Shown: positions 1 through 7,405 of the stretch, piece after piece
Layout: every line of letters starts with the position of its first letter
How positions within the stretch are numbered: position 1 is the stretch's first letter
Source: an uncultured Clostridia bacterium
GTDB lineage: Bacteria > Bacillota > Clostridia > Christensenellales > UBA1242
Assembly (NCBI GenBank): GCA_944376845.1
Contig: CALWDZ010000012.1
Span: forward strand, 1-36,733
Direction: 5' to 3'
DNA length: 36,733 nucleotides
Translations under genes and position numbers: made by a program
Notes under the pieces: generated by a model
Database searches by the model: none
What the model was told of the DNA's origin: nothing
What the model saw: the letters and a program-made list of their open reading frames with translations, nothing else

Positions 1-576
1 AATATTTCTTTGTTCTCTTTTTATGCGATAATTATACACTAATACAAGTTTGTATCTGTTATATCTTTGTATTATACAAGGGAGCAAGTTCAATATAAGG
101 TTTACAACCAAAATTGGCAATACAAAGAAATATCTGTTTGGAGCAAAGAAAAGAAGACAGGTGAAACCCAAAATTCCTCCAGTTAGATGTAGTATTTCGC
201 CGAAACAAGTTTCATAAATGAATTTTTGCAAATATGCAGTATCCAGTGAGGAAAGATGTTTTTTTGAAAATCCGCCAGTTGCACCTAGTTCTGGTACTTT
301 AATTTTCCATTTTTTTACACCAAGTTTTTCATAGAATTTTAATTCTGTTTTGTTAACTATAAAATATTTATTTTTATAATCATAAAAACTTTTTGGTAAA
401 AGCCTCAAAACCAGGTCTAATATTCCGAGTAGTATAAGAACGTACAATAGACAAAAAAAAGGAGAGATAATTGCAAAGACTAAAGAATAACTATTGGTAC
501 GAAAATATACACCAATAGATAGTGCAAGGTCAAATAGCATAGTAAAAAAAATAGTTAGTGAGTAAAATCCAAACAA
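1..576 (-). pseudogene. CrtO-like glycosyl acyltransferase family protein, frameshifted and cut by the window edge
   Basis: Read leftward, two overlapping frames together give one protein. The upstream frame, from a TTG at 576 after an AAAGGA ribosome site, encodes about 40 hydrophobic residues. The downstream frame continues with LLYVLILLGILDLVLRLLPK, then a cytosolic part containing FYEKLGVKKWK, PELGATGGFSKKHLSSLD, FIYETCFGEILH and a closing IIQRYNRYKL. This motif order is that of the glycosyl-4,4'-diaponeurosporenoate acyltransferase (CrtO) family, small integral membrane proteins. The frames join at an A8 run (453-460, plus strand). One inserted or deleted base there breaks the gene, so it is either a true pseudogene, a phase-variable tract, or a sequencing error. 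The reading frame is still open at base 1, so the last residues are outside the window. The family call is from remembered motifs; substrate unknown. Confidence 0.55.
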
Positions 577-665
577 TGCAAATATATCCTTTTTGTTAGT
601 TTAACACATTATTGTCAAACTTACAATAAATTTAGATAAAAATATCATAATATAAAACTAAAAAA

Positions 666-813
666 AGACTGTCGAAAAACGGCGTGACCGAAAAAATTGA
701 AAATTTTTTCTTGCTTTGTTAACTGCAAAACGCACAAAAACAGTCATTTAGGACACTAAACTCCTGCTTTTGTGCATTTTGCGAGCCTCGCCTCACTTGT
801 TTTTCGGCAGTCT
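666..813. repeat. Palindromic interspersed repeat, long copy (148 bp)
   Basis: The ends are imperfect inverted repeats, AGACTGTCGAAAAAC (666-680) and GTTTTTCGGCAGTCT (799-813). Inside are a second inverted pair (725-743 against 764-782, core GCAAAA..GCACAAAA) and a GAAAAAATT/AATTTTTTC hairpin. A shorter copy lies at 9066-9162. The element sits just downstream of the gene ending at 860 and upstream of the broken gene at the left edge, so it may also help end transcription. No ORF is inside. It resembles a MITE or large REP unit. The rest of the 577-859 gap shows nothing else recognisable. Confidence 0.75.
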
Positions 814-859
814 ACTTAATTTGTCTATAATCTAAATAATGCTATATTTCACACTTTTT

Positions 860-2065
860 TTAATTTTCATCAATATTTTCTTTTTGTTTTTGCAGTTCTC
901 TTTGTTTTCTCTTTTCTTCTCTTGCTTTTCTTTCAATGATAGATTCTCTTTCATTTTTAATTTGCTTTGCAACAACTGCACCAAAAATAAGGTTTCCAAT
1001 TAGTGATGTTGTTATAATTTTTTGTGCTGTTTTGTTGCCTTTATCAAAAACACTTTCATCATCAAGTTCTGCCTGTTCTTCCATTTCATAAGCAGTCCAA
1101 ACACAAAATACAGTCATGATAAGTGGTATAAGGCAAAAAAGTCCCCATAAAGTACCCATAGGATTTCTTGTAATAGTACCTAAAATTATTAAAAGCAAAA
1201 GCCCTTGCATTGAGCATAGTGATTTGGTTGCAAAAGAGTATAAATCAAAAAATTCATTTCTATGCCTGTACTCAAGTGTTACAGGGTCATGTGTGATTTT
1301 TTTGTATGCATATGTCACAATGTAATAAACAATAAAACAAATAATTAAAAATGCAGGAACTGTTATTAAAAGATGCCAAGGGAAATTTATTTCAATTCCA
1401 AGTTGTCTAAGTGATGTGGCATATGTCATTTCTGCGATATTGCCATTTCTTGTAACAATTGACAAAGTCATGCATAGACTTGCAAATATGGTATATCCAG
1501 AAATTGCAAGCCAAAATTTCGAAAGCCTTGGTCTTAGTTCGCCAATTTTTAAAAAGTATACGGGAATAAATAAAAGTAGTATTGTAAATAAAATTGAAAT
1601 TATATTAAGAACATGATACACATTGTCTATTGTATTTACAATAAGGTCAAGTCTGAATAATTGAATTATTCCAAAAGGAAAACCTATTCCAAGCAGCGTG
1701 TGTTTGCAGAAATCAAGTATTAAATTATTATTTTTTGAAAAAGCACTTACATATAGTGCAATCATTGCAACATACATTAAAAGTGTGGTTATAGCATAAT
1801 TTCCATTTATACCAAGAGACATTAAGAAGAATGAGAAAGAATACCCACCACTAATTTCAATGGCTCTAAATATCCAGAAACAGAAACGAAATAACAACAA
1901 AAACGCTATAAAACTTGCCAAAGTTATTTTTGTAATTTTTTTTGTTTTATCGCTGTTTCCAAAAATGGCGAAATATAATCCAACAACCACAGCAACAATA
2001 CCAATAGGTAATAAAATTCTAATAAGTAATGATAAACTAATATTTGAATATTCTAAATTAAACAT
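860..2065 (-). CDS. Hypothetical polytopic membrane protein
   Basis: The 401-residue product has about nine hydrophobic stretches beginning at residue 12 (IRILLPIGIVAVVVGLYF), with short polar loops. It ends with a charged, probably coiled-coil tail of about 35 residues rich in Arg, Lys and Glu (KAREEKRKQRELQKQ). No catalytic motif or family signature was recognised; a loose similarity to YwaF-type membrane proteins was considered but not supported. The ATG is preceded by AAGGA, and that site lies inside the 3' arm of an inverted repeat (see 2068-2122). The gene follows rnr on the same strand with a 63-bp gap but appears to have its own promoter. Function unknown. Confidence 0.7.
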   Translation of the reverse strand: MFNLEYSNISLSLLIRILLPIGIVAVVVGLYFAIFGNSDKTKKITKITLASFIAFLLLFRFCFWIFRAIEISGGYSFSFFLMSLGINGNYAITTLLMYVAMIALYVSAFSKNNNLILDFCKHTLLGIGFPFGIIQLFRLDLIVNTIDNVYHVLNIISILFTILLLFIPVYFLKIGELRPRLSKFWLAISGYTIFASLCMTLSIVTRNGNIAEMTYATSLRQLGIEINFPWHLLITVPAFLIICFIVYYIVTYAYKKITHDPVTLEYRHRNEFFDLYSFATKSLCSMQGLLLLIILGTITRNPMGTLWGLFCLIPLIMTVFCVWTAYEMEEQAELDDESVFDKGNKTAQKIITTSLIGNLIFGAVVAKQIKNERESIIERKAREEKRKQRELQKQKENIDEN

Positions 2066-2067
2066 AA

Positions 2068-2122
2068 AAAATTCCTTAAAATTGCACTAAATAGAGTATA
2101 CACAATTTTAAGGATTTTCCAA
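2068..2122 (-). promoter_or_regulatory. Promoter with flanking inverted repeat before the membrane-protein gene
   Basis: On the minus strand TTGGAA (2117-2122) and TATACT (2095-2100) are spaced 16 bp apart. A near-perfect inverted repeat flanks the -10: arms 2068-2084 and 2103-2118, core CAATTTTAAGGA, 18-nt loop. The 3' arm carries the AAGGA ribosome site. It could be an operator, a hairpin hiding the ribosome site in read-through rnr mRNA, or a weak rnr terminator. Confidence 0.5.
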
Positions 2123-2128
2123 ACATTT

Positions 2129-4213
2129 TTATAAAATTTTATCATCATTTAATTCATTATTATAATTAAAGTCACATGATGCAGTAATTTCTCTCTTTGT
2201 TCTATCTGCTTTTTGTATAATAATTGGCAATGAGTCAGTGATTTTTAACAATTTATTATCATACCTTTTTAGGCATTGTCTACTTCTATCGTATCGATAA
2301 CCTTGTTTTAAAAAGTCATGCATAGGTATTACAAAAGTTATTAGTCCGCTTTGTACTACAATGCGAGATGGTTCGATATTAAAAATTTTTGCTGTTAGTC
2401 TTTCTCCGATATGATTCTCTGCCCAAATTGCATTCATCAAGTTGTTGCTTTCAATTTCTGCATCTTTCGCATCAAGTTCTTTTTTGCTTAAATGCAAACC
2501 CATTGCATCAAGTTCTTCATATGAAGGTGAATAGTTTTTATTAGTTAGATAACTATGAAGTATTCTATGCGCAACAAGGTCAGGGTAACGCCTTATAGGA
2601 GATGTAAATTGAATATAATCTTTAGAAGCCAAACCAAAATGCCCATAAATTTGAGGAGAATAAATTGCTTTTTGTAAACTTCGTAAGAGATTATAAGTAA
2701 TATATTCTTCATAAGGTTTATCTTTTATGACATTTAAAACATGTTGATAACTTTTAACGCTTTTATTAACAAGTGGCAAATTAAATCTTTTTAAAACGAG
2801 ATTTAATTCGTTTATTTGAGCATCCAATGGAGAAAAATGCACTCTGCGTAATGTTAATAGTTCATTTTTAATAAAGAAATCACCAATTGCTTCATTTATT
2901 GCTATCATGAATGCTTCAATTATTTTGGTAGAAAGTAGGGCAGAATGGTCATCAACGCCTTCAACAACAGTTTTTGTTTCGTCTAAAACATAATCAGGTT
3001 CTTTTGAGTCTACAAAAATCGCTCCGCGTTTTTCGCGTTCTTTGGCTAGTATTTTGTAAAGGTCAAACATTGTGTCAATCTGAGTTTTAATATCAGCATA
3101 TTGTTTATCCATATTATTTTCTTTTAAATAAATTTGGTCAACAATATCATAACTAAGTTTATGCTTGCTTTTTATAACTGCTGGTTTTATTGAATATCTT
3201 ATACGGTTGCCATAATTATCAAAGTCTATAGCAATACTCATTACAAGCCTATCGACATTTTCATTTAAAGAGCAAATGTTATTTGAAAGTTTTTCTGGAA
3301 GCATTGGATATACTCCATCTCCAAGATAACAACTAGTACCTCGTTTGTATGCTTCCTTATCTATATTGCTTCCAAGTTTTACATAATGACCGACATCAGC
3401 GATTGCGCCTACAAGCCGGTATCCATCTTTTAGTTTTTCAACATAAACAGCATCATCCATGTCTTTGCAAGTTTTGGGATCAATTGTTATAATGTTTAAT
3501 TTTCGTAAATCAACTCTATCTTTAAGTTCATCCTCAGTAACTTCATTTGGGATTAAATCAAGTTCTTTTAATACATCTTTATTAAAATCTTTTCTAAAAC
3601 CATGTTTTTCTGCTATTGTTACATTTTCGGCGATAGGGTCATTGGCATTGCCATATATTTTATAAATGGAACCAGTAGGTACCTGACCATCTTTTTTTGA
3701 TTCAAGTTTTACGCATACGTTTTTACCAACGCAACTTTTTGAAATTTCATCAGTTGGTAAAAGAATTCTATTATTATCGCCATCTATCAAAATGATTGCA
3801 TTAGATTTTAACTGGACAACTCTACCATAAAAATACTCATCTTGTTTTTGCAAAACAGAAGAAACAACTGCTATGTCTTTTGCTGAATCTTTAAATATGT
3901 ATGCACTTACAACATCTCCGTCTTTTGCACCGTTTGGGTTTGAAATTTGAATAAACTTATGTTGTTCTTTTGTTTCAAGATAAAATTTATTTTTATTGCC
4001 ATGCAAAATTCCAGAAACGGGTTCCATTTCGCAAACATATCTTTTGTTTTTTAATTTAATTTTCTTTTCTGTCAAAAGTTCATTTATTGCAGAACTTAAA
4101 ACTCTGTCATTTACATGCAATACTTTTGAAATTTTATTATAAGCAGAAGTATAATTCTTGCCAAAAAGATTTTGTAGTATAAACTGCTCAAAAATCTTAT
4201 TTTTTAATTCCAT
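2129..4213 (-). CDS. rnr: Ribonuclease R (RNB-family 3'-5' exoribonuclease)
   Basis: RNase R degrades structured RNA processively from the 3' end. The 694-residue product has an N-terminal winged-helix-like region (1-60), cold-shock domains (about 65-190) and the RNB catalytic domain, starting with the Mg-binding motif IDPKTCKDMDDA near residues 244-255. The RNB domain includes GASKDYIQFTSPIRRYPDLV-like text late in the protein (ASKDYIQFTSPIRRYPDL), and an S1-like domain covers roughly the last 85 residues. It lacks the long Lys-rich tail of some homologues. I chose the ATG at 4213, which has AAGG nine bases upstream; a TTG three codons earlier is closer to that site. In many Firmicutes rnr follows secG; here secG lies about 3 kb away on the other strand. 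Confidence 0.93.
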   Translation of the reverse strand: MELKNKIFEQFILQNLFGKNYTSAYNKISKVLHVNDRVLSSAINELLTEKKIKLKNKRYVCEMEPVSGILHGNKNKFYLETKEQHKFIQISNPNGAKDGDVVSAYIFKDSAKDIAVVSSVLQKQDEYFYGRVVQLKSNAIILIDGDNNRILLPTDEISKSCVGKNVCVKLESKKDGQVPTGSIYKIYGNANDPIAENVTIAEKHGFRKDFNKDVLKELDLIPNEVTEDELKDRVDLRKLNIITIDPKTCKDMDDAVYVEKLKDGYRLVGAIADVGHYVKLGSNIDKEAYKRGTSCYLGDGVYPMLPEKLSNNICSLNENVDRLVMSIAIDFDNYGNRIRYSIKPAVIKSKHKLSYDIVDQIYLKENNMDKQYADIKTQIDTMFDLYKILAKEREKRGAIFVDSKEPDYVLDETKTVVEGVDDHSALLSTKIIEAFMIAINEAIGDFFIKNELLTLRRVHFSPLDAQINELNLVLKRFNLPLVNKSVKSYQHVLNVIKDKPYEEYITYNLLRSLQKAIYSPQIYGHFGLASKDYIQFTSPIRRYPDLVAHRILHSYLTNKNYSPSYEELDAMGLHLSKKELDAKDAEIESNNLMNAIWAENHIGERLTAKIFNIEPSRIVVQSGLITFVIPMHDFLKQGYRYDRSRQCLKRYDNKLLKITDSLPIIIQKADRTKREITASCDFNYNNELNDDKIL

Positions 4214-4231
4214 GGCAACCAACCTTACTTT

Positions 4232-4260
4232 ACTATATCATAATATGTGCATATTTGCAA
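4232..4260 (-). promoter_or_regulatory. Sigma-A-type promoter for rnr
   Basis: On the minus strand, TTGCAA (4255-4260) and TATAGT (4232-4237) are separated by 17 bp and lead to the rnr start about 20 bp downstream. No regulator site is evident. Confidence 0.6.
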
Positions 4261-4276
4261 GTGTGATTTTTTTAAA

Positions 4277-4828
4277 CTATTTTTCTAGCATACTGAAATT
4301 TTCATGGCTTAAATATGCAACATAAGGTTGGTCTATATTTTCTATGTTGCCTTTATAGAAAAACTTGGCTTTTTGTTCACCTTTATTGTTATCTAAGTTT
4401 ATAAATGTAATATCATAAAAGTTGTATCCTAAAATATTTAAAAATGGGTTTATATAAAATAGGTCATTTTTAACATATACTATACCAATTAATATAATAA
4501 CCAGTACAAAAACAACAAACATACTAACTTTTTCCAATTCATAACTTAGGGCAAACAATACAAATAAAGAAAAATAGCCCAAGAAATATTTTTCTGTAAT
4601 ATTAGTTGCATTTACTATTTTAACCATGGTTTTAGGCGTCGTTTCATGCTTAATTGCCATATTTGCCCCATATCCTCCAAGTGCAATTAAAACCGAAAAT
4701 AATATAATGGTGAAAGTATTTAAAAAGTTAAACGAAAGATTAAAAAAAATTATATCAATTAAAATTTTGATTATCACTAATATATATAATGGAACAAAAG
4801 CACTTAAATAGAGTAAGATTTTTTTCAT
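4277..4828 (-). CDS. Four-helix membrane protein, possibly KwaA-like
   Basis: The 183-residue product has four predicted membrane helices (about 5-27, 35-57, 83-102 and 104-124), then a soluble C-terminal part of about 60 residues. The conserved-looking stretch GYFSLFVLFALS..., then IGIVYVKNDLFYINPFLNILGY and NFYD, recalls KwaA, the membrane subunit of the Kiwa anti-phage system. That is an impression from memory, not a search, and no KwaB (DUF4868) gene lies beside it. I prefer the ATG at 4828 (MKKILLYL); a TTG at 4873 would add 15 residues, and neither has a convincing ribosome site. It is divergent from the VbhA/Fic pair with an 81-bp gap. It could equally be an unrelated small membrane protein. 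Confidence 0.6.
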   Translation of the reverse strand: MKKILLYLSAFVPLYILVIIKILIDIIFFNLSFNFLNTFTIILFSVLIALGGYGANMAIKHETTPKTMVKIVNATNITEKYFLGYFSLFVLFALSYELEKVSMFVVFVLVIILIGIVYVKNDLFYINPFLNILGYNFYDITFINLDNNKGEQKAKFFYKGNIENIDQPYVAYLSHENFSMLEK

Positions 4829-4836
4829 ATTGTTAT

Positions 4837-4893
4837 ATTGCGTAAATTTTGACAATATATAACATTGACGCAATACTAATTGTGTGATATTAT
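4837..4893 (+). promoter_or_regulatory. Promoter and small inverted repeat before the Fic antitoxin gene
   Basis: TTGACG (4865-4870), 17-bp spacer, TATTAT (4888-4893). An inverted repeat ATTGCGT (4837-4843) / ACGCAAT (4868-4874) overlaps the -35. Such a site could serve autoregulation of a toxin-antitoxin operon; this is inference. Confidence 0.55.
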
Positions 4894-4909
4894 CAAAGAG
4901 AGGTTAAAA

Positions 4910-5080
4910 ATGACAGAGGAACAACAAAAGTATATAAAACAAATTGAAACAATATGGGGCAGTGAAGGCTATATTTTGTCTGAAGAAGATAAAAAGGCAC
5001 TAGAAAGAATAGCAATCCATGGTAATGCTGATGCAGAAATTAAAAAGATTTTAGAAAAAAAGGGTAGTAAAAAATGTTAA
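4910..5080 (+). CDS. VbhA-like antitoxin of the Fic toxin
   Basis: The 56-residue, mostly helical protein (MTEEQQKYIKQIETIWGSEG...) matches the layout of VbhA-type antitoxins: small helical proteins that insert an inhibitory helix into the ATP pocket of a partner Fic protein. The ATG at 4910 has GAGAGG six bases upstream; an earlier in-frame start at 4880 lacks one. It overlaps the fic start by 7 bp, implying translational coupling, the usual arrangement for class I Fic modules. The canonical [S/T]xxxE[G/N] inhibitory motif is not obvious; SEEDKKALE is the nearest helix. The call rests on size, helix pattern and neighbour. Confidence 0.72.
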   Translation: MTEEQQKYIKQIETIWGSEGYILSEEDKKALERIAIHGNADAEIKKILEKKGSKKC

Positions 5081-5982
5081 AATACGATATTGCAACGGAT
5101 GAGCAAAAAGCCAAATTGCCCTATCTTGATAATAAACTTGAAATAGTCGACGCTGAAGAGTGTAAAAAAATGGATGCCAAAATCTCTTCTCTTCGTGCGA
5201 TGGAACTTTTAAGTAGTGGTAAACTAAAGAATATGCCATTAAACGCCAAAACGCTTTGTTTTATACATAAAACGCTTTTTGGTGATGTTTATCCTTGGGC
5301 GGGTGAATATAGAACTACAAATATTATTAAAGGTGAAAGTTTCTTTTTTAATGTAGATTTCTTATCCCTTGGAAGTGATGAACTTTTTAATAATTTGGCA
5401 AAAGATAAATATTTAAATCAATTGACGGAAATGGAATTTGTGGAACTTTTTAGTTATTATGCAAATGAACTAAATTTCCTTCATCCTTTTAGAGAGGGGA
5501 ATGGAAGGACAAAGAAAATTTTTTTAACAGAACTTGCCAGAAGGGCGGGATTTGAAATAGACTTTGCCAACATCTCTCATGAGGAATTAAGAATTGCTGA
5601 AATTAAAGCATTCGGTGAGGGCATGCCAATTGTTAGAAATATGGCTATTTTAAAAAACCTATACAGCAATCATATTATCGATAAAAGAGAGGTGCCATTT
5701 AAACCTAACATTAAGACGATTGAACAAGCAATCAATCGTGTATTATGGGTATACGATAGAGAAAGTGCAGTAAACTGGATGTCTTCACACAAAAATCTTA
5801 TTGATGGTGAACATGATGTCGAAATAAAACTTTCATCGCCAAAAGGGAGACAAGAAATTTACCAACAACTTTGGAAAGCCAAAAGTGGTGCGAAACCTAG
5901 AAGGGCATTAAAAATAATAGATGAGTTAATCAACGAAATCGAAACATCACAAAATATAACTGTAAAATCTTTTGAATATTAA
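5074..5982 (+). CDS. Fic-domain protein (adenylyltransferase-type toxin) with C-terminal extension
   Basis: Fic enzymes transfer AMP from ATP to hydroxyl groups of target proteins. The complete catalytic motif HPFREGNGR spans residues 137-145 with His137 intact, so activity is plausible. Upstream are the flap-side motif VYPWAGEYRTTNI (72-84) and FFF near 90-92. The Fic core runs to about residue 190. A further 110 residues (PNIKTIEQAINRVLWVYDRE..., SSPKGRQEIYQQLWKAKSG...) form an extension I do not recognise, probably helical. The gene overlaps its antitoxin by 7 bp and ends in a strong terminator, giving a self-contained two-gene module. Target unknown. Confidence 0.9.
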   Translation: MLKYDIATDEQKAKLPYLDNKLEIVDAEECKKMDAKISSLRAMELLSSGKLKNMPLNAKTLCFIHKTLFGDVYPWAGEYRTTNIIKGESFFFNVDFLSLGSDELFNNLAKDKYLNQLTEMEFVELFSYYANELNFLHPFREGNGRTKKIFLTELARRAGFEIDFANISHEELRIAEIKAFGEGMPIVRNMAILKNLYSNHIIDKREVPFKPNIKTIEQAINRVLWVYDRESAVNWMSSHKNLIDGEHDVEIKLSSPKGRQEIYQQLWKAKSGAKPRRALKIIDELINEIETSQNITVKSFEY

Positions 5983-6030
5983 AAAAATGGGTTTATGAAG
6001 TTGTTTTTCTTCAAAAAACCCGTTTTTTTT
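5981..6030. terminator. Bidirectional intrinsic terminator after fic
   Basis: AAAAAAATGGGTTT (from 5981) pairs with AAACCCGTTTTTTT (to about 6027), with an inner GAAG/CTTC helix. It carries T runs on both strands, so it can serve fic and the convergent DUF378 gene. Confidence 0.75.
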
Positions 6031-6038
6031 TGTGATTT

Positions 6039-6257
6039 TTATAAATTTCTAAACAAAATGTAGCCGTTGCTATAGATGATAGAAAATATTAACCAAAGCA
6101 TAGCAATAAATACTAAAATATAAATTATGCGGCTTCCGATACTTCTTTCTGAACCAAAAATTGCAGTGACTAAATTAAAATTGAATAGCCCAATAAGTCC
6201 CCAATTTAGACCGCCGATGGCTAAGAGTATAAAGGCAATATAATTTACAACTATCAT
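6039..6257 (-). CDS. DUF378 family small membrane protein (YuzA-like)
   Basis: The 72-residue protein has two membrane helices with the family hallmark GGLNWGLIGLF at residues 15-25 and VFIAMLWLIFSI in the second helix. DUF378 proteins are common small membrane proteins of unknown function. A GGAG ribosome site lies just upstream of the ATG. It is convergent with fic, sharing the terminator, and divergent from the ArsR gene. Confidence 0.85.
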   Translation of the reverse strand: MIVVNYIAFILLAIGGLNWGLIGLFNFNLVTAIFGSERSIGSRIIYILVFIAMLWLIFSIIYSNGYILFRNL

Positions 6258-6318
6258 TTTCTTCTCCTTTTAAGTAATATTATTGTGCGAAAAAATATTT
6301 GTAATATTCAAAATTCTA

Positions 6319-6369
6319 TTGACTTTTTGTAAAAGAAACAATATACTATAATTGAATATTTATTCAATT
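6319..6369 (+). promoter_or_regulatory. Promoter and perfect-palindrome operator of the ArsR gene
   Basis: TTGACT (6319-6324), 17-bp spacer, TATACT (6342-6347). Immediately downstream is a perfect palindrome AATTGAATA-TT-TATTCAATT (6350-6369) covering the expected transcription start. This is the size and place of ArsR/SmtB operators, so autorepression is the natural reading. Confidence 0.75.
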
Positions 6370-6382
6370 GAGGTATATACAA

Positions 6383-6745
6383 ATGGGAAAAGTTGAAAAG
6401 GGTTGTGATTGTAGAATTTTGCATGAAGACATTGTAAAAATGTTTAAAAGGGGATTTAACCAAAATCCATTGCTCTTAAAACTCGCTGATTTTTTTCATA
6501 TTCTTAGCGACAATACAAGAATTAGTATATTAAGCGTGCTTGATCAAAATGAAATTTGTGTAAGTGACTTGTCCTCAATTTTAAATATGACTAAAAGTGC
6601 AGTGTCGCATCAATTAAGAATATTAAAAGATGCTGGGTTTGTAAAATGTGAAAAAAGGGGTAAAGAAATTTTTTATTCCTATGCTAGCGATGAAGTCAGA
6701 GATATTTTTGAAATTGCACTTAATCATATAAGTAAAGATTTATAA
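6383..6745 (+). CDS. ArsR/SmtB-family metal-responsive repressor
   Basis: The 120-residue winged-helix protein has the family core LADFFHILSDNTRISILSVL (34-53) and the recognition helix MTKSAVSHQLRILKDAG (69-85), then wing KRGKEIFYSY. Metal ligands look CadC-like: an N-terminal CDC (Cys8, Cys10) and EICVSD with Cys59, where CadC has ELCVCD. The alternative alpha-5 site of SmtB/CzrA is degraded: Asp103 and His115 are present, but the positions of the other two ligands are Glu104 and Lys118. That suggests sensing of a soft metal such as Cd, Pb or Zn. The ATG at 6383 has GAGG nine bases upstream; an in-frame TTG at 6368 lies inside the operator. No metal efflux pump is adjacent, so its targets may be elsewhere. 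Confidence 0.88.
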   Translation: MGKVEKGCDCRILHEDIVKMFKRGFNQNPLLLKLADFFHILSDNTRISILSVLDQNEICVSDLSSILNMTKSAVSHQLRILKDAGFVKCEKRGKEIFYSYASDEVRDIFEIALNHISKDL

Positions 6746-6747
6746 TA

Positions 6748-6776
6748 TTGACTTGTTTTTGAGAGTATGTTATAAT
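6748..6776 (+). promoter_or_regulatory. Near-consensus sigma-A promoter
   Basis: TTGACT (6748-6753), 17-bp spacer, TATAAT (6771-6776). It starts two bases after the arsR stop codon and gives a very short leader ending in the AAAAGGAG ribosome site of the next gene. It probably drives the small membrane protein, secG and perhaps metG. Confidence 0.75.
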
Positions 6777-6797
6777 TTTAAGAAAAGGAGTGCAATT

Positions 6798-7022
6798 ATG
6801 GAAAAATTTTTTAATGACATAGTTACGGCAATTGCAACAATGAATAATGCGTTAAAAATTTCTATTATAGCGTTGCTTGCAATACTGGATATGCTGATAG
6901 TAATTGCATTTATAAAAAATATTTCAAATAAAAGCAATAAACCTAAAATAAAATTTGTAAATGTTTTGCTTTTTATAATTGTTTCAGGTATTATAGTACT
7001 GTTTAGCATATATGGATTTTAA
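6798..7022 (+). CDS. Small two-helix membrane protein of unknown function
   Basis: The 74-residue product has two hydrophobic helices (about 18-37 and 51-71) joined by a Lys/Asn-rich loop (NISNKSNKPKIK). The size and two-helix layout echo SecG, which follows 14 bp later, but I see no family signature. The ATG at 6798 has AAAAGGAG eight bases upstream; an upstream in-frame start has no support. A near-consensus promoter precedes it. A membrane or secretion-related role is only a guess from its neighbour. Confidence 0.7.
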   Translation: MEKFFNDIVTAIATMNNALKISIIALLAILDMLIVIAFIKNISNKSNKPKIKFVNVLLFIIVSGIIVLFSIYGF

Positions 7023-7036
7023 TTAAAGGAGACAAA

Positions 7037-7354
7037 ATGAAATACTTATCACAAATTTTAACATCACTTGCACCAGATTGGGTAGTTTCATCATTCCCAA
7101 TCGCTAGAATAGTTTTGATTAGCATAACTGTTCTTTGTGCTATTATGCTTATTGTTACAACCTTAATGCAATCAAATTCAAATGAAGATGGTAGCAATGC
7201 ACTTAGTGGTAGTGTTGGTCAAGAAAGTTATTATGCTCAAAACAAAGGTGAATCTAGAAATGTAAGGCTTTCTCGTGCAACAATCGCACTTATTTCAATA
7301 ATGGCAATTTGTATTATATTGTACTTCGTAAGTTTGATAATTTATCAGGGTTAA
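7037..7354 (+). CDS. secG: Preprotein translocase subunit SecG
   Basis: SecG is the small auxiliary membrane subunit of the SecYEG channel. The 105-residue product has the two expected helices (about 22-42 and 82-101). Between them is the conserved loop after TTLMQ: SNSNEDGSNALSGSV, then a short polar stretch, matching the family's Gly/Ser-rich loop. The N-terminus (1-18) is longer than usual. An AAAGGAG site precedes the ATG. In many Firmicutes it precedes rnr; here it precedes metG. Confidence 0.85.
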   Translation: MKYLSQILTSLAPDWVVSSFPIARIVLISITVLCAIMLIVTTLMQSNSNEDGSNALSGSVGQESYYAQNKGESRNVRLSRATIALISIMAICIILYFVSLIIYQG

Positions 7355-7405
7355 TCTTAAAAGTATGCTAATTTGCATATTTTTTTGATGAAAATTGGAG
7401 AAAAA

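Noticed and set aside
7363..7387. Terminator between secG and metG
   Set aside because: TATGC/GCATA before a T run forms only a five-base-pair stem; read-through into metG is more likely.
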